A stretch of 10,411 nucleotides of DNA from Candidatus Falkowbacteria bacterium RIFOXYC2_FULL_47_12 (GTDB taxonomy: Bacteria; Patescibacteriota; Patescibacteriia; Patescibacteriales; XYC2-FULL-47-12). Numbering within the stretch: position 1 is the stretch's first letter; each line of letters opens with the position of its first letter. The stretch is taken from positions 63,752 to 74,162 of the forward strand of contig MFGL01000025.1 in assembly GCA_001778285.1 (NCBI GenBank), read 5' to 3'. The position numbers and the translations under genes were made by a program. Shown one piece after another: positions 5,582 through 10,411 of the stretch. The notes under the pieces were generated by a model. That model saw only the letters and a program-made list of their open reading frames with translations, made no database searches and was not told the DNA's origin.

Positions 5582-7000
5582 ATGGTAACAAAAAGGCAAA
5601 AAGAAGCCCTCGATTTTATAACCGACTATCAAGGGCGGAAAGGATATGCCCCCTCTCTTGACGAGATACGCAAGAAATTAAAACTCTCGTCGGTTTCAAC
5701 GGCTCATTTTCACGTTTCCAAGCTCCGCGATTTGGGACTTTTATCCAAAAAAGAAAACAAGCCGCGCTCTATTGAAGCGTTTGGTCGCGAGACAATGGTA
5801 AAAATTCCTCTTTTGGGGATTATTGCCGCCGGTCAACCAATAGAGGCAATACAAACTAAAGAAATGATTGCTGTTCCCAAAAGTAAAATCCCATCATCGT
5901 CAGAAGTTTATGCTCTCCGCGTAGTCGGGAGTAGTATGATTGACGAAAATATAAACGATGGCGATGTGGTTTTAGTGCGCCAACAAGAAACTGCCGAAAA
6001 CGGACAAAAAGTGGTGGCTCTCATAGACAATCACGAAGCAACACTAAAGAAATTTTACAAAGAGAGGGGGCATATCCGATTACAACCGGCCAATAAAAAT
6101 ATGGAGCCGCTTATTTTCAGAAATGGACGGGGTGTTTCAATACAAGGAATTGTGCTTGATGTTATTCGCGAAGAAGTAAGATCGCCGATACAGTTTCCTG
6201 AATACAAGGAAACTAAAAAATATAGCGAGTTACCGCTAAATAAAATTATTTGTGGTAATGCAATAGAAGTCATGCAAGCAATGCCTTCCGATTGCGTAGA
6301 TCTCGTAGTTACTTCTCCTCCATATGATGAGTTAAGAAACTATAACGGCTACTCTTTCGATTTTGAAGGTATGGCAAAGGGCTTGTTTCGAGTTATCAAA
6401 AAAGGCGGCGTTTTGGTGTGGGTTGTTGGCGACAAAATAAACAAGGGAAATAAAAGCTTTACAAGTTTTAAGCAAGCTCTGTTTTTTCAGAGTTTAGGTT
6501 TTAATGCTCACGATGTCATGATTTATAGAAAAAAAAATACTCCTTTCATGCGATCTAATGCTTACACAAATTGCTATGAATTTATGTTTGTTTTCAGTAA
6601 AGGTTCTCCCAAAACCTTTGACCCCTTGAAAACAAAAACCGTACGACAGGGTCAAGAAATGCTCCCATTCAATAAAAAAGCAGATGGAATAAATAAGAAA
6701 ACAAAAGGCGAACTAAAACCAGAAAAGACCTTAACGAACATATGGGATTATGCTGTAGGGTATGGCGGCTCAACTAGCGATAAGATTGCTTTTCAACACA
6801 CCGCAATATTTCCAGAAAAGTTAGCGGAGGATCATATTCTTTCGTGGACAAAAACGGGAGATGTTGTTTTCGATCCAATGTGTGGCTCTGGGACAACCTG
6901 CAAAATGGCCGCGATAAATAAGCGCCATTATATTGGATGCGATATTTCAAAAGAGTATGTCGAACTTACGAAGAAAAGACTTAAAAACTTTGATCTCTAA
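5582..7000 (+). CDS. LexA repressor fused to beta-class DNA methyltransferase
   Basis: One open frame of 472 residues joins two complete proteins. Residues 1-70 are a LexA winged helix (GYAPSLDEIRKKL, then STAHFHVSKLRDLGLL). Residues 73-197 are the S24 autoprotease: cleavage site GIIAAGQP with Ala83-Gly84, nucleophile Ser118 in RVVGSSM, general-base Lys156 in EATLKKF. After a short linker (~198-218), residues 219-472 form an amino-methyltransferase: motif IV TSPPY (244-248), then motif X-like FPEKLAEDHI (410-419) and AdoMet motif I FDPMCGSGTT (430-439). The IV-before-I order is beta class; TSPPY often marks N4-cytosine enzymes, but N6-adenine is possible. No Met lies in the linker, so separate translation of the methyltransferase looks unlikely. 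RecA-stimulated cleavage would remove only the DNA-binding part. It has its own promoter and converges on a nuclease gene with a 4-base overlap. It likely protects DNA from that nuclease and may repress its own synthesis; both roles are inferred. Confidence 0.9.
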   Translation: MVTKRQKEALDFITDYQGRKGYAPSLDEIRKKLKLSSVSTAHFHVSKLRDLGLLSKKENKPRSIEAFGRETMVKIPLLGIIAAGQPIEAIQTKEMIAVPKSKIPSSSEVYALRVVGSSMIDENINDGDVVLVRQQETAENGQKVVALIDNHEATLKKFYKERGHIRLQPANKNMEPLIFRNGRGVSIQGIVLDVIREEVRSPIQFPEYKETKKYSELPLNKIICGNAIEVMQAMPSDCVDLVVTSPPYDELRNYNGYSFDFEGMAKGLFRVIKKGGVLVWVVGDKINKGNKSFTSFKQALFFQSLGFNAHDVMIYRKKNTPFMRSNAYTNCYEFMFVFSKGSPKTFDPLKTKTVRQGQEMLPFNKKADGINKKTKGELKPEKTLTNIWDYAVGYGGSTSDKIAFQHTAIFPEKLAEDHILSWTKTGDVVFDPMCGSGTTCKMAAINKRHYIGCDISKEYVELTKKRLKNFDL

Positions 7001-7581
7001 TAGCTCTTCTTTAGAAATTCAATCGCACTTTTTAGTAACTCCACATCGTCCTTGAAACGTCCTATACCGGTATTACAACTATCGCATATCCAGCCACCCG
7101 GCTTTCCGGTGTGGTGATCATGTTCTAGCACTACTTTGCTGGTTACACCAGCTATCGTTCTTTTCTTACAAATTGGACATACAAAGGGTTCATTAACAGG
7201 TTTTTCTTTCAGCCATTTGATCCTATCGGTTCGAGATATTCCAGCTCCCTCCATTTTTATTCTGCAATCTTTACATGATGGCCGCCTTACCGACCTGTTA
7301 TTTATTGCGTTCTGATTCTTGGCGAACTCCTTAGTTTTTTTAAGTTTATGACAGACATTACAAATCTTCTTAGAAAATCCGTCTCCTGTTTTTCTTACGT
7401 CTATAACTTCAAAGTCATCTACACCTAATTCGACTTGTTTCCAAATGCGAATAAAAAAGATGGAGGCATGGTTTTTGTTTTCAGATTTTATAACGCCAAT
7501 ATCACCCTTCTCAACCATAATTTCTTGAGGGGCTACAATATCTTTTTTGGCAACGACAAATTTGTTTGATGATTTAGTCAT
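6997..7581 (-). CDS. HNH (endonuclease VII/Hpy99I-like) restriction endonuclease
   Basis: This 194-residue protein has three parts. Residues ~8-62 are short strands like a small beta-barrel. Residues 71-110 hold a zinc site (Cys74-x2-Cys77, Cys103-x2-Cys106). Residues 132-190 hold a second four-cysteine site (Cys135-x2-Cys138, Cys166-x2-Cys169) around the beta-beta-alpha-metal motif LEHDHHTGKPGGWICDSCN (152-170) and IGRFKDD, typical of recombination endonuclease VII relatives. A barrel plus two zinc repeats with the active site in the second is how the type II enzyme Hpy99I is built, so a restriction endonuclease is inferred. The start ATG overlaps the TGA of the upstream HTH gene (ATGA), implying coupled translation. 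Its stop overlaps that of the converging methyltransferase gene. A homing or phage-type HNH nuclease is the main alternative. Confidence 0.82.
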   Translation of the reverse strand: MTKSSNKFVVAKKDIVAPQEIMVEKGDIGVIKSENKNHASIFFIRIWKQVELGVDDFEVIDVRKTGDGFSKKICNVCHKLKKTKEFAKNQNAINNRSVRRPSCKDCRIKMEGAGISRTDRIKWLKEKPVNEPFVCPICKKRTIAGVTSKVVLEHDHHTGKPGGWICDSCNTGIGRFKDDVELLKSAIEFLKKSY

Positions 7582-7799
7582 TTTAGGAAATAATCGGCTG
7601 GCTTATTGTAAATTGCCGCAAATTTTTTCATCTCCGCCACATCAAGCCGTCTTTCGCTGGATTCAATTTTTGAGATATAGGATTGTGGCTTGCCGAGTTT
7701 ATCGGCTACCGCTTGTTGGGATAGATCGGCCTCAATACGTGCCTTTTTCAAGCGTTCTATGATTTCCTTATAATCTTTTGAGTACACTGATGTGTTCAT
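7578..7799 (-). CDS. XRE-family HTH regulator, probable R-M controller (C) protein
   Basis: From ATG 7799 this is a 73-residue protein that is essentially one Cro/C1-type helix-turn-helix domain: LKKARIEADLSQQAVADKLG, then KPQSYISKIESSERRLDVAE, ending YNKPADYFLK. The HTH spans about residues 28-47. Size, fold and place directly upstream of a nuclease gene with a 4-base ATGA overlap match the controller proteins of type II R-M systems, which autoregulate and delay nuclease synthesis. A longer frame opening at 7946 was rejected because its extra N-terminus has no domain and would run through the promoter. The -10 box ends 10 bases before this ATG, so the leader is only a few bases. A chromosomal XRE regulator or an antitoxin is possible but less fitting. 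Confidence 0.85.
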   Translation of the reverse strand: MNTSVYSKDYKEIIERLKKARIEADLSQQAVADKLGKPQSYISKIESSERRLDVAEMKKFAAIYNKPADYFLK

Positions 7800-7809
7800 A
7801 CTTGTTTGT

Positions 7810-7850
7810 ATTATATATCCTATTGTGGTATAATCCCAAAATGGGATTAT
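7810..7850 (-). promoter_or_regulatory. Promoter and palindromic operator of the HTH-nuclease operon
   Basis: Reading leftward, TTGGGA (7834-7839) and a perfect TATAAT (7810-7815) are 18 bases apart, placing the start near 7803. A perfect 21-bp inverted repeat, ATAATCCCA-AAA-TGGGATTAT (7830-7850), covers the -35 box. A weaker inverted pair, TATATCC (about 7813-7819) and GGTATA (7827-7832), lies between it and the -10 box. A strong plus a weak dyad is the usual arrangement of controller-protein operators. The same palindrome creates an extended -10 sequence (TGGTATAAT) on the + strand, so weak rightward transcription is also possible. Confidence 0.68.
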
Positions 7851-7981
7851 TGATTTTAGGAAGTTCCATAACCTTGCCCGCGCACTGGGAGGGTGGGGTA
7901 AAAAAAAGTATAATGCCGGCGCCAAAATTTCCGTCCGTTCCCGCAAAAACTAGGTTCGCGCATTTTTAAACAAAGAGCGCC

Positions 7982-8018
7982 AACAAAAAAGACCTGCCAA
8001 GAAATGGCGGGTCTTTTT
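7982..8018. terminator. Bidirectional terminator after tRNA-Leu (terminator repeat, right copy)
   Basis: Six A, the stem GACCTGCCA/TGGCGGGTC around an AGAAA loop, and five T form a hairpin that would work in both directions. It ends the leftward tRNA-Leu transcript, 18 bases past the CCA end. Its sequence nearly equals the argH terminator at 5196-5233, so the restriction-modification island is bracketed by two copies. The ~130 bases to its left (7851-7981) hold no gene I can recognise. Confidence 0.85.
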
Positions 8019-8035
8019 AACGCCTGTTCAGATTA

Positions 8036-8123
8036 TGGTGCCCAGAGGGAGACTCGAACTCCCAAGGCCTTGCGGCCGCTACCACCTCAAGGTAGTGCGT
8101 CTACCAAATTTCGCCATCTGGGC
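8036..8123 (-). tRNA. tRNA-Leu (anticodon GAG)
   Basis: The minus strand folds as a class II tRNA: acceptor arms GCCCAGA and TCTGGGC, a D arm containing GGTAGACGC, anticodon stem CTACC/GGTAG around the loop TTGAGGT with anticodon GAG, a long variable arm (GCGGCCGCAAGGCC region), a T arm GGGAG-TTCGAGT-CTCCC, discriminator A and an encoded CCA. GAG reads CUC and CUU leucine codons. It has its own extended -10 promoter just upstream and a terminator just downstream, so it is probably a single-gene unit behind rplS. Confidence 0.96.
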
Positions 8124-8128
8124 TTATA

Positions 8129-8137
8129 GCCATTATA
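8129..8137 (-). promoter_or_regulatory. Extended -10 promoter of tRNA-Leu
   Basis: On the minus strand TATAAT (8132-8137) is preceded by TGG, giving the extended -10 form TGnTATAAT, 8 bases upstream of the mature tRNA 5' end. No good -35 box is visible because that position falls within the stem of the rplS terminator; the extended element may compensate. Confidence 0.6.
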
Positions 8138-8139
8138 CC

Positions 8140-8182
8140 AAAAAAGGCGGCGGCAATCACGACACGATCGCCACTGCCTTTT
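8140..8182 (-). terminator. Terminator of rplS
   Basis: Read leftward, AAAAGGC-A-GTGGCGATC, the loop GTGTC, and the complementary arm ending GCCGCCGCC followed by six T make a stem of about 17 pairs with one A-C mismatch and a few G-T pairs. It sits 18 bases after the rplS stop and directly before the tRNA-Leu promoter, separating the two units. Confidence 0.82.
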
Positions 8183-8200
8183 GTTTTCTTCCGGCAATCA

Positions 8201-8557
8201 CTATATTCCCAACGCCACGTTTTTCAGCCGCCGTTTAAATTTACGTTTCGGATTTTTGAGAAAATTCAATTTGGCGCGGCGCACGCGTGCCTGCTTTTTT
8301 ATTTCAATTTTGGTAATGGTCGGCAGATGCAGCGGAAATATTTTTTCCACGCCCACGCCGTCGGTTACTTTGCGCACGGTGATAGACGCGCCGGGCTCGT
8401 TGCCGTGTTTTGCGGCAAGCACCAAACCTTCAAAGTACTGCAGACGCTCTTTTTCTTCGCCCTTAGTGTTTGTTTCTTTTATTTTTTGGTACACGCGCAC
8501 GGTCATGCCGGGCTTGATTTGCGGTTTCTCTGTTTCCGGCTTTTTTTCATCAGGCAT
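8201..8557 (-). CDS. rplS: Large-subunit ribosomal protein L19 (bL19)
   Basis: L19 is part of the 50S subunit near the 30S interface. The 118-residue protein shows the bL19 core: IKPGMTVRVYQKIKE (14-28), ERLQYFEGLVLAAKHG (37-52), ITVRKVTDGVGVEKIFPLH (59-77), KIEI and RVRRAKLNFL (about 91-100). The usual N-terminal helix is replaced by a short charged Lys/Glu/Pro segment, and a basic tail (NPKRKFKRRLKN) extends the C-terminus. The ATG has no Shine-Dalgarno; its 40-base leader is almost pure A/T. A promoter overlaps the end of gmk and a terminator follows, so it can be expressed independently of the genes upstream. Confidence 0.95.
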   Translation of the reverse strand: MPDEKKPETEKPQIKPGMTVRVYQKIKETNTKGEEKERLQYFEGLVLAAKHGNEPGASITVRKVTDGVGVEKIFPLHLPTITKIEIKKQARVRRAKLNFLKNPKRKFKRRLKNVALGI

Positions 8558-8600
8558 AAATATTGAATATTAATATTGGGATAATTTTCACTTAAACTAT

Positions 8601-8627
8601 AGTATAACATCGGCTATTTTTTGTCAA
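8601..8627 (-). promoter_or_regulatory. Probable rplS promoter inside the end of gmk
   Basis: On the minus strand a consensus TTGACA (8622-8627) precedes TATACT (8601-8606) with a short 15-base spacer; TATAGT (8596-8601) is an alternative -10 with a long 20-base spacer. The -35 box overlaps the last codons of gmk. Neither spacing is ideal, so the start site is uncertain. Confidence 0.5.
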
Positions 8628-9183
8628 TGATTAGGGTATTCTTTATAACGTCAGACACTTCTGTGATTGCCTCTGCCGGCTGTCCGGTATGATTAATTAT
8701 TTGATAGTCAAAAAATTTTGCCTGCATCAATTCATTTTGCGCGTTACGCAGGCGCAGTTCCAATTCTTCCGGCTTGGTGTTGCGGGCGCGCAGGCGGCGC
8801 TCCAACTCTTCCCAGGAATCCGGTTTGATAAAAATTAAAATTGTGTCGGGATAGTGTTGTTTTAAGCAGAGCGCGCCTTGCACATCAATAACCGCCAACG
8901 GCAGATGGTTATTTTTTTGAATGCGTTCAACTTCTGATTTTAATGTGCCATAGCGCATGCCGTGCACGGTAAATGTTTCCAAAAATTCATTATGAGCGAT
9001 TTTATCTTTAAAAGCATCATCGGTTAAAAAGTAGTAGTGCACGCTATTCACTTCGCCCGAACGCGGCGCGCGCGTCGTACAGCTGATGGTTTCTTCCACG
9101 ACCGGCAGCATTTTTTTCACGCCATCAATGACGGTATTTTTGCCGACGGCGGAGGGGCCTGAGATGACAAAAAGTCTATTCAT
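8614..9183 (-). CDS. gmk: Guanylate kinase
   Basis: Guanylate kinase phosphorylates GMP to GDP with ATP in the cytosol. The 189-residue protein is of normal length, with the P-loop GPSAVGKNT (9-17), the GMP-binding SCTTRAPRSGEV (34-45) with a Tyr pair at 50-51, a second GMP site FLETFTVHGMRYGT (67-80), IDVQGA (99-104) and the lid region IFIKPDSWEELERRLRAR (117-134). The P-loop has Asn where Ser or Gly is more usual (GKNT for GKST). It lies 40 bases after the pseudouridine synthase gene and 56 bases before rplS on the same strand. No Shine-Dalgarno is visible before ATG. Confidence 0.94.
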   Translation of the reverse strand: MNRLFVISGPSAVGKNTVIDGVKKMLPVVEETISCTTRAPRSGEVNSVHYYFLTDDAFKDKIAHNEFLETFTVHGMRYGTLKSEVERIQKNNHLPLAVIDVQGALCLKQHYPDTILIFIKPDSWEELERRLRARNTKPEELELRLRNAQNELMQAKFFDYQIINHTGQPAEAITEVSDVIKNTLIIDKK

Positions 9184-9223
9184 AAATAAAGTTACATTTT
9201 AACTAGATGGAGTAATGAAGTCA

Positions 9224-10171
9224 TCACTTCACTTCCTGCAAAATACTTTTCAACTCTGGCGGCAGCTCAATGCTAAATTCTTGTCGGCGGTTTTGCAAAT
9301 CGTCAAACCCCAAGACACACGCGTGCAGCCAAATTCTTCCCAGCCCGAGTTTTTTATTCAGCTCTTTGGTTGTACGCGTGCCGTACAGGTCATCGCCGAC
9401 GATGGGGTGGCCGTAGGCCGCGAGGTGTACCCTAATCTGGTGCGTGCGTCCGGTTTTGATTACAACGTCAAGCAGGGTGTAGTTGATGAATTTTTGTTTA
9501 ATAAAAATTTCCGTAACGGCGCGGCGGCCCGCCAAGCCGGCGGGCAAGCCATCCTGATTTGCCGGCCGAGCCGCCATTTTGTAGCCTTTGGCGCTGCGCG
9601 CGATGGCAAAGGTAATCTCATCGTGTTCTTTTTCAATAGCGCCGTAGACTAACGCGAGATATTTTTTTGTCACGGTTCGGGCCTGAAATTGCTCTTTCAA
9701 ACTTTCAAACATGTCTTGCGTTTTGGCAATCACCATGGCCCCTGACGCTTCTTTGTCTAACCGGTGCACAATGCCCGGACGCAGGGGATCATCGCCGATT
9801 TTGCGCAAGGCCGGATATTTTTTTTCCAGCGCATCTGTAAGTGTCGGCTCCGTAATCCCGTTGCCGCCGTGGACAATCAAACCGGCCGGTTTGTTGATGA
9901 CGAGGTAATCGTTGGTTTCAGCGATAATTTGCAAAGCAGGTGTTTTTTTGTTTTCGCGTAGAGACGCAAGATTTTGCGTCTCTACACTCTGGATTTTTAT
10001 TTCGTCTCCGTCTTTTAGTTTATAATGAGCACTGGCGATTTTCTCATTGACAAAAATCTGTCCGGCCTTCACCATCTTTTGCGCCTGCGCGCGCGACACC
10101 GCCAATTTTTCCGCCAAAAAAACATCAAGGCGCTGGTCGGCTTCAGATTGTCGTATTTTAAAATCTTTCAT
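9224..10171 (-). CDS. RluA/RluD-family ribosomal RNA pseudouridine synthase
   Basis: This 315-residue enzyme isomerises uridine to pseudouridine, most likely in 23S rRNA. Residues ~12-60 are an S4 RNA-binding domain (QRLDVFLAEKLAVSRAQAQ, KAGQIFVNE, KLKDGDEI). The catalytic domain follows: VINKPAGLIVHGG (91-103), RPGIVHRLDKEASGAMVIAK (131-150) with catalytic Asp139, KKYLALV (169-175), KTGRTHQIRVHLA (239-251) and HPIVGDDLYG (255-264). S4 plus this core is the RluC/RluD layout; the exact target uridine cannot be told. The motif's usual Thr (HRLDKxTSG) is Ala142. Two palindromes lie in the frame, encoding about residues 63-72 (domain linker) and 209-215 (a surface loop). The start is 3 bases after the membrane-protein stop, suggesting an operon. 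Confidence 0.93.
   Translation of the reverse strand: MKDFKIRQSEADQRLDVFLAEKLAVSRAQAQKMVKAGQIFVNEKIASAHYKLKDGDEIKIQSVETQNLASLRENKKTPALQIIAETNDYLVINKPAGLIVHGGNGITEPTLTDALEKKYPALRKIGDDPLRPGIVHRLDKEASGAMVIAKTQDMFESLKEQFQARTVTKKYLALVYGAIEKEHDEITFAIARSAKGYKMAARPANQDGLPAGLAGRRAVTEIFIKQKFINYTLLDVVIKTGRTHQIRVHLAAYGHPIVGDDLYGTRTTKELNKKLGLGRIWLHACVLGFDDLQNRRQEFSIELPPELKSILQEVK
9527..9545. repeat. GC-rich 7-bp inverted repeat inside the pseudouridine synthase gene
   Basis: GCCCGCC and GGCGGGC pair around AAGCC. The hairpin encodes the LPAGLAG segment between KMAARPANQDG and RRAVTEIF, a place where relatives usually pass directly from the Gly/Asp turn to the R-x-A-V-T strand. That makes it look like a 21-base in-frame insertion, though coding coincidence is possible. 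Confidence 0.45.
9958..9985. repeat. 28-bp GTAGAGACGCAA palindromic repeat inserted in frame
   Basis: GTAGAGACGCAA and TTGCGTCTCTAC are perfect 12-bp arms around a 4-base loop. Palindromes of this GTAGAGACG...CGTCTCTAC type are dispersed small repeats in cyanobacteria and some other bacteria. Here it lies inside the pseudouridine synthase gene and is read as VETQNLASLR in the flexible linker after the S4 domain, so the frame is kept. Confidence 0.75.
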
Positions 10172-10174
10172 AAT

Positions 10175-10411
10175 TTAATTTTGTATCATTTTTCTCAAAT
10201 CATTCCTGGCCAGCAGGTACAGCATTACACTGTATAAAATCCCTGCTACGATGATAGCCGGAACAACTGCTAAATTAAAAAAGTATAGCCCCAAACCCAT
10301 TACCGCGCAAGCCAAGACCGCCTTAAGGCTAACGATAAAATTGGGAATGAAACGCGTGTAGTAGTACGTAATGCCAAAAATCAAGAGAGCAATGGCAACT
10401 TCAGAGTAAAT
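10175..10411 (-). CDS. C-terminal part of a multi-pass membrane protein, probably a polysaccharide flippase (Wzx/MATE-like)
   Basis: The frame is open to the right window edge, so this is a 3' fragment of ~78 codons and not a small complete protein; a TTG at 10384 is unlikely to be the start. It shows three hydrophobic segments: about IYSEVAIALLIFGITYYY, then LKAVLACAVMGLGLYFF, then VVPAIIVAGILYSVMLYLLA, ending in a short charged tail (RNDLRKMIQN). A helix pair after a basic linker and a final Y-x-x-x-L-Y-L-L helix with a K/R-x-M-I tail is how RfbX/Wzx-type lipid-linked sugar flippases end. Sequence alone makes this a moderate call; other multi-helix transporters remain possible. The stop is 3 bases before the pseudouridine synthase start. 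Confidence 0.6.
   Translation of the reverse strand: MYSEVAIALLIFGITYYYTRFIPNFIVSLKAVLACAVMGLGLYFFNLAVVPAIIVAGILYSVMLYLLARNDLRKMIQN

Noticed and set aside
7800..7946. N-terminal extension of the HTH protein to an ATG at 7946
   Set aside because: The added 49 residues show no domain, and the frame would run through the promoter and palindrome. ATG 7799 starts right at the HTH domain.
7841..7969. 42-codon + strand ORF beginning at the ATG inside the 21-bp palindrome and ending just before a terminator
   Set aside because: An extended -10 lies in front of it, but the peptide resembles nothing I know and the terminator is explained by tRNA-Leu. Not enough to call a gene.
8023..8060. tRNA-Leu 3' end as an integration site for the island
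   Set aside because: The island does lie on the 3' side, but no repeat of the tRNA end was found near 5230-5260 beyond a 6-base match, and no integrase gene is present.
8035..8238. + strand ORF starting MVPRGRLELPRPCG
   Set aside because: This is the well-known false protein read from the antisense of a tRNA-Leu gene.
9208..9235. Imperfect inverted repeat around the end of the pseudouridine synthase gene (GAAGT...ACTTC)
   Set aside because: Short, imperfect, without a T-run and partly coding; not convincing as a terminator.
10175..10384. A 69-residue small membrane protein starting at TTG 10384
   Set aside because: The frame stays open to the window edge with hydrophobic codons upstream, so it is the end of a larger protein.

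Overview
This window is bacterial and looks like a candidate-phyla-radiation (Patescibacteria/Parcubacteria-type) chromosome. That placement is inference. It rests on very tight gene packing, AT-rich spacers with no clear Shine-Dalgarno sequences, a short ribosomal protein L19 with an unusual N-terminus, and the flavour of the pyrimidine proteins. UGA is a stop codon for two genes here (the pseudouridine synthase and the small HTH gene), so this is not one of the lineages that read UGA as glycine.

Left part (1-5233, + strand). A compact pyrimidine run: the 3' end of a PRPP synthetase gene, then pyrD (dihydroorotate dehydrogenase), pyrE (orotate phosphoribosyltransferase) and pyrF (OMP decarboxylase), separated by 8-16 bases. 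Together they make PRPP and convert dihydroorotate to UMP. After a spacer with a good promoter and an intrinsic terminator come a cytosine-deaminase-like amidohydrolase and argH (argininosuccinate lyase), which ends in a terminator.

Middle part (5234-7981). An accessory island, visibly more AT-rich in its genes than its neighbours. It begins with a gene-poor spacer holding three perfect hairpins and a tiny SEC-C zinc-motif ORF on the minus strand. Next is the most striking gene of the window: one uninterrupted 472-residue ORF joining a complete LexA repressor (winged helix, Ala83-Gly84 cleavage site, Ser118/Lys156 dyad) to a beta-class DNA methyltransferase (TSPPY ... FDPMCGSGTT). Converging on it, with stop codons overlapping by 4 bases, is a minus-strand pair: a small XRE-type HTH protein whose TGA overlaps the ATG of an HNH/endonuclease VII-type nuclease with two four-cysteine zinc sites, like the restriction enzyme Hpy99I. 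The natural reading is a controller-regulated type II restriction-modification system whose methyltransferase is fused to a self-cleaving SOS repressor. A perfect 21-bp palindrome sits on the -35 box of the HTH gene and is its likely operator. Near-identical terminator hairpins flank the island.

Right part (7982-10411, minus strand). Housekeeping genes, in transcription order: the C-terminus of a multi-pass flippase-like membrane protein, an RluD-type pseudouridine synthase, gmk, rplS, a terminator, tRNA-Leu(GAG) with its own promoter, and a final terminator. The pseudouridine synthase gene carries two palindromes inside its reading frame, one of them a 28-bp GTAGAGACGCAA-type repeat that is translated in frame.
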